A stretch of DNA of 64,000 nucleotides from Neodontobutis hainanensis (lineage: Eukaryota; Chordata; Actinopteri; Gobiiformes; Odontobutidae), in NCBI GenBank assembly GCA_024349245.1, contig JALDNG010000020.1:5276501-5340500 (forward strand), written 5' to 3'. Below, one piece after another: positions 59,901 to 64,000 of this stretch. Position numbers and translations under genes: made by a program. The stretch's first letter is position 1; each line of letters starts with the position of its first letter. The notes under the pieces were generated by a model, which was not told the origin of the DNA, made no database searches, and saw only the letters and a program-made list of their open reading frames with translations.

Positions 59901-62671
59901 AGAGGATGGTAATTTGCAACAATACAAACAGTGACTTCTCCATACAAGACGTTGCCTGCCCCCTTTCTCTTTATACACACCCTCATATATTGACAGATCA
60001 AAGTCCAAAGCCACAGTGGCCCTCGATCAATAGGCTCCACTTATTCATACACTTCACCATCACCAGTGGGTCTTGACCTGTCTTTAACTTCTTAAACTTT
60101 CTTTTAAGTGACCGGACTGTCCCTGGGTCAAGGCTTTGATGGGACTTGTACAAAGGTGGCTGTGAGAAGCTGCAGGCGTGATGGCTATAGCGGAGGCAGG
60201 AGAATGTAATGTTTGTGTTGATGGTGAGTTCAGGGGGCGGGGTGGGGGTATCATATCATGCACACACTCAGACTGGTAGGCAGCGGCATTGTGTGAAGGG
60301 TTAGCACTCACAGTATGGCTGTTGTGTTACTCTACAATCAGGGTGAATGGAAACGGTCAGATACTCTATTTAATTCTCTGTCCACTGTTTATTGTCCACT
60401 TCATGGTGCCTTTTGTGAGTAAGTGTACAGAATAACTGTAAGCATGCGTTAGCAGAGGACATTTGAGAGGAGCCTCCTGTCAAATGGTATGTAAAATATA
60501 ATAATCCAAAGTAATGTTTTTGTCAGTCCTTTTGGTGAAATGTCTTGTAATATTCTATTACCAGTAATGTAGCGCAGCAATGTTTCTGTAAATAGAGTTT
60601 ACCACTAGGGTCTGTTTGATAAAAAAAAGAAGATAAAACGGTCATTTGGCATTTTGAATTTAAAGTCCATAGAAAAATGAGTGGACAACAAAAGATATGG
60701 CTATATAAGCCACTAGACAGATTCAGCACAAAAATGCAAATTTTATTTATGTCTAATACACCTTACTCAAGAATTGAACTCCTTATGATAAGTGTGATAC
60801 AAGGTTACTTTCTATTAGTCAGTTTGGTGCTCATTTGACATGTAGTGCACTCTGCTCACTCAGCTCCCTAGATACCCCCCTCTGTAACTGTCTCATGTAT
60901 CACAAACACAACTGTCCAAAATAAATAAGATCCATATTGAGACATGAGTCCCATGTGAGTTGGCAGCAGTTTTAATGAGTCTTTAAGAAGGTGCAAATCC
61001 TAAAAAGGTACACGGGGTTGGTATAATACTGGTATGTAAGAATTATTTATTTTATTCAAACAATTTCTTCGGGCTGTACCTTGCACTGTAGCTGGATTCT
61101 CACAAGATATGCGAGTTTGCGCACTCACAAAAATCCATCTTGAACTGCTCCAGGCAAAATATTCACAAACAGACCATGGTCTAACCGGCTGGTTGGGACC
61201 AATAGCACTAAAAGGAAGGGTTTTAGGTTTGAAATTGTAATGTAAACTACATGGTGTTGCTTTGATTGGATAGAACTGTGGTTATTCACAGATGACAAAT
61301 GGGCTTGGGACCTGCGCAAAGATTCATTGACCTGTGAAAAATGGTGGTGCTTACTAGGGCTGTACAATATATGGCAAATTTATAGTTATTGCAATTTTAT
61401 AACGCTATACTTTTTTTTTTTCAAAATCATCCAAAATTGTCCAAAATGTGGTTTTGCCTAATCTAGAACTATATAAATCCAATCCAATTCAAATATTGCA
61501 GGTTATATTGTTATTGCAATAATAATATATACATACTGTGTATATAGCGCACATTTTTCCAATATCGTGCAGACCCAGTGTGGAGCCAAGTATGTTTATT
61601 TTACTCCATATAGAAAATGCAACAATGTTTTTGCTACAGCATACAAAATTTTTGAAAACGTATAGTTTACGTCAACCATTTTAATCCTCAGACAACCTCA
61701 GACAACAATCTTAGGGCTACATAAAAAAACTGTTTTAATAAATCAAATATTCAGTGTAAACCTTCGGTGTATGGCTCAGTCACAATTTTGCAGCGACTCA
61801 TTGCTGCACCAAGCAAAGGTCACTAGCCATATTTTAATATCTCATTTGCCATGGTAACTAGTGATAGCTGATTACAGTGTCAGGGGAGACAGTAATAACA
61901 ACCTCTCTATTCTCACTGTTAAACACACACATTAGTGTCCCGCTCCAAATGCCGGCTCTGCCTCCCTTCTCCTCTCCAAGACAGCCCTTCATTAAATATA
62001 CAAGGCCGAGCTTTAAATAAACCTTCCGCTGGAGCAGGCTGGCCCTCCGAGGACCGCTAGGGATCTGAAGAAAAAGATTAGGCAGCACATTTGGCAGGAT
62101 GTATACACACACTTTGTACTGGGTTAATGTGTCTCGAGGCTTCTGTCTCACGTCACAGCTGAAGACGCTATGTCAGCAAATCTTAAATTCTCAGTTTCTT
62201 ACAAAAGATTCTGTTACTGTGGCACTGCAGCATCTGCGCTTTATACCAGGGTGGGTACTTTTTTGTTGAGTGGAAAAGCGTAATTACTTATTCATAAGAG
62301 TGTAGTTAGCTTTAGAGCGTAGTCTTATCAGGATTTAACGTTCTCTCGATTTCTATTTCATGAACCTCCTTCCTCTGTGTAATTTCTGCTTTGTGTCCAT
62401 GCCTCATGTCTAACATTCACAGATTTAACGTTGTTGTATGTCTAGACTTAATGTGTTTCTTACCATACAGTGAAAATGTCTCCTCTTTTAGCTGGTGATG
62501 TACATTGGCCAGGTGATGAAGGATCTGCTCAAGCTGCCCCGTCCAGACTCGCCACCTGTGGTTAAGCTGGAGAAACGTGTCAATGCAGAATATGGACTGC
62601 CCTCCACCCATGCCATGGCTGCCACTGCCATTTCATTCACATTTTTACTGAGTGCCCCCTCTAGGATACAG
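56793..62671 (+). CDS. sgpp2: Sphingosine-1-phosphate phosphatase 2, first three coding exons (3' part beyond window)
   Basis: Three exons (68, 54 and 60 codons, all phase 0) give residues 1-182. The start MLEHLAYLHDSELVARFQRRCGLYLVEP matches the Sgpp2 N-terminus. Exon 2 holds a membrane segment (NWLLHFLFLFSSGLGHEVFYIT) and exon 3 the lipid phosphate phosphatase motifs: KDLLKLPRP (K132 to R139-P140, the KX6RP motif) and LPSTHAM (159-164, with the catalytic-region histidine H162). Sgpp2 is an endoplasmic reticulum multi-pass enzyme that removes phosphate from sphingosine-1-phosphate (family knowledge). The third phosphatase motif and remaining membrane helices should lie in exons past 64,000. 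Introns are 499 and 4,834 bases. The N-terminal variable linker (31-68) is shorter and less conserved than in mammals. Linkage next to Pax3 is conserved across vertebrates. Confidence 0.94.
57496..57657 (+). CDS. sgpp2: sgpp2 coding exon 2
   Basis: 162 bases, 54 codons, from GQSKPDYEVRNWLLHF to FLCRRLVNMWI. The acceptor is TTTGCAG|GGCC and the donor GGATA|GTAAGA. It encodes the first membrane segment and the conserved GHEVFYIT...HWN(L/I)DP block. Confidence 0.95.
57658..62491 (+). other. sgpp2: sgpp2 intron 2
   Basis: 4.8 kb without a recognised exon. It contains a candidate TIR element at 61357-61576, a poly-A run at about 59702, a degenerate AAGACC-rich stretch at 59500-59880, and a G-rich run near 60233-60248. 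Confidence 0.7.
61357..61576. mobile_element. Candidate MITE-like DNA transposon remnant
   Basis: About 220 bases with imperfect terminal inverted repeats: GGGCTGTACAATATATGG at the left end, and the complement of the right end reads GGGTCTGCACGATATTGG. The AT-rich interior has no coding capacity. The terminal word resembles the GGGCTGCACGATAT ends common in fish non-autonomous elements (from memory). No clear target-site duplication was found. Confidence 0.55.
62492..62671 (+). CDS. sgpp2: sgpp2 coding exon 3 (phosphatase motifs 1 and 2)
   Basis: 180 bases, 60 codons, from LVMYIGQVMKDLLKLPRP through VVKLEKRVNAEYGLPSTHAM to SAPSRIQ. The acceptor is CTTTTAG|CTGG and the donor ATACAG|GTGAGA. 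It contains the KX6RP and PSxH lipid-phosphatase motifs and the start of the next membrane helix. Confidence 0.96.
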
Positions 62672-64000
62672 GTGAGATGAATTAATGTGGAATGCCTTTA
62701 AAATAGTTCAGATTCAAGTCCAGTTTCTCAGCAGAAATAGACAGCACACGAGGCTATGGTCAGATTATGTGCATTATCACAGTCATCACAACCGAGCACT
62801 GTGGATGCAATCTGAGCGCTCTGAACTTCAAAAGTCTTCCAGGAAATGGATTTGCAACAATTCAATCTTGTGTTTTTGTTTGTTTGTACTAAGTTTAATT
62901 ATGACTTGCTCTTATTTTACAACACACTGTTTAATTAACTGTGTAACTAAAGTAACTGCTAATAATGCCTTTTTTTGTGTTTCAAAAGCATGCTACAGCC
63001 TTTTTATTCTCTGCTGAAGGGAAAGTAACTATGTGATACTGTTACAGTGAATGCCATTAGCTGGACCTTTTTAAATGGATTACATATTACAGTCTGCCTC
63101 AGTTTACTGCACGCCTAGCTGGTGTTACGTTAGCCTAGCCAAATAAGTAGCTTTTCTCAAGCCAAAGTAATAACTATGTATGGCAGCTTGAGTTGGAAGA
63201 AGGGAGTGGCAGCACTGTCCATCACAGATTCCTCACTGAGCTGTTGGACAATGGTCATCGGGAGGCGGGACCAGCAGTCACCATCCGTCACCATCAGCCA
63301 CTCCCGTCGAGCTGCTATTTGGTCTTCTGATGGACTCAGCTGAGTCAATGACTGTCAGTCCACGTCTCCACCTCCCTCCCTCTCCATCTCTCCCACTCAC
63401 CCCAGTCAATAAAACTCTCAAGCCTAGGCTGCCTTAATCAACGCTGTGTTTTAATGAAGACCTGAGTGAATGCTTAATACTTTACGACCTCTACATGTGT
63501 CAAGCTGATTTATGGTGGGATCATTTCAGCTGTGTCACTGTCACATTTTCCAGTGGCTATGATCTCAAGGTCAGCAAATCATTTCAGCAACTCCCATGTA
63601 CAGTACAGCACTTATCTGTGGCCTGTAAATTCCTTGAGGATTGCTCTAAATGAAAGGATATCACTATAAGTGACTAGTGGACTGTTGCAAGGCCTAAGGG
63701 CATCTTGCTCAGTTCCCAGAAGAGGTTGGAGGTCACGACAGTCAATCACACACTGACCCCCTCCTGTCCCTGTCATCCTTTGTGGTCATTCAAAAAACAC
63801 TTCTCTTCATGAACTACCAGTGAATAGGCTTCCAGCTGCAAAGGACAGGAAAAGACAGGAAAAAAGCCAAAGAGGAGAAGGGGCACAGGAGGGGAGAGTG
63901 GAGGAGGTAAATGAATACACAAGGCCTCTCTTCTTACTGTTATTGAAATGGGATGGTAAAGGGGGGAGGAAAGACCTGTCTACATAGGTAAAAGAAGGAA
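62672..64000 (+). other. sgpp2: sgpp2 intron 3, continuing past the window
   Basis: No further sgpp2 exon was recognised: no frame shows the expected third phosphatase motif or the next helices. The sequence is unremarkable and mostly AT-rich. Confidence 0.65.

Noticed and set aside
60233..60248. G-rich run in sgpp2 intron 2 as a G-quadruplex
   Set aside because: Only three G tracts are adjacent, so it does not meet the usual four-tract pattern.
1..64000. CRISPR arrays, operons, bacterial mobile elements
   Set aside because: The window is clearly vertebrate; no regularly spaced direct repeats or prokaryotic gene organisation are present.

Overview
This window looks like chromosomal DNA from a ray-finned (teleost) fish. 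The genes are spliced with vertebrate exon structures, introns are compact, and the non-coding DNA holds long (AT)n and (AAT)n microsatellites and tRNA-derived SINEs with a fish-type tail. Coding sequence is only about 2.8 kb of 64 kb. Synteny (a Pax3 gene followed by sgpp2) matches the vertebrate PAX3-SGPP2-FARSB neighbourhood. I cannot name the species.

Layout. Positions 1 to about 30.2 kb contain no recognisable protein exon. This is the region 3' of pax3 on the minus strand; it holds repeats, two SINE copies and several stretches that read like regulatory DNA. Positions 30,275-47,807 (minus) carry eight coding exons of pax3, running from the start codon through the paired domain, octapeptide, homeodomain and transactivation region; the last small coding exon was not found. 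Intron 4 is about 11.3 kb and contains a dense cluster of transcription factor motifs and a CpG-rich block. A CCAAT-box promoter-like region lies at about 48.2 kb. A single-exon gene for a membrane-anchored RING-finger E3 ligase lies at 54,405-55,187 (minus). The first three coding exons of sgpp2 (sphingosine-1-phosphate phosphatase 2) lie at 56,793-62,671 (plus), head-to-head with the RING gene; the rest of sgpp2 lies beyond the right edge.

The three genes do not form a pathway. Pax3 is a developmental transcription factor (neural crest, dorsal neural tube, muscle progenitors), so much of the surrounding non-coding DNA is plausibly its control landscape. The RING ligase and Sgpp2 are membrane proteins sharing a 1.6 kb intergenic region. 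Near-consensus CTCF motifs at 51.7 and 52.7 kb could separate the pax3 domain from the RING/sgpp2 pair.

The most interesting observations are: a shared 13-base TGATTGACAGCTG word in two candidate enhancers (intron 4 and 3' flank), both with a nearby CRE-like site; a retained tandem acceptor for the Pax3 Q+/Q- splice choice; a much longer predicted read-through tail after exon 8; and unusual divergence of the end of the paired domain, which hints at the teleost pax3b paralogue. No wholly new biological system was recognised.
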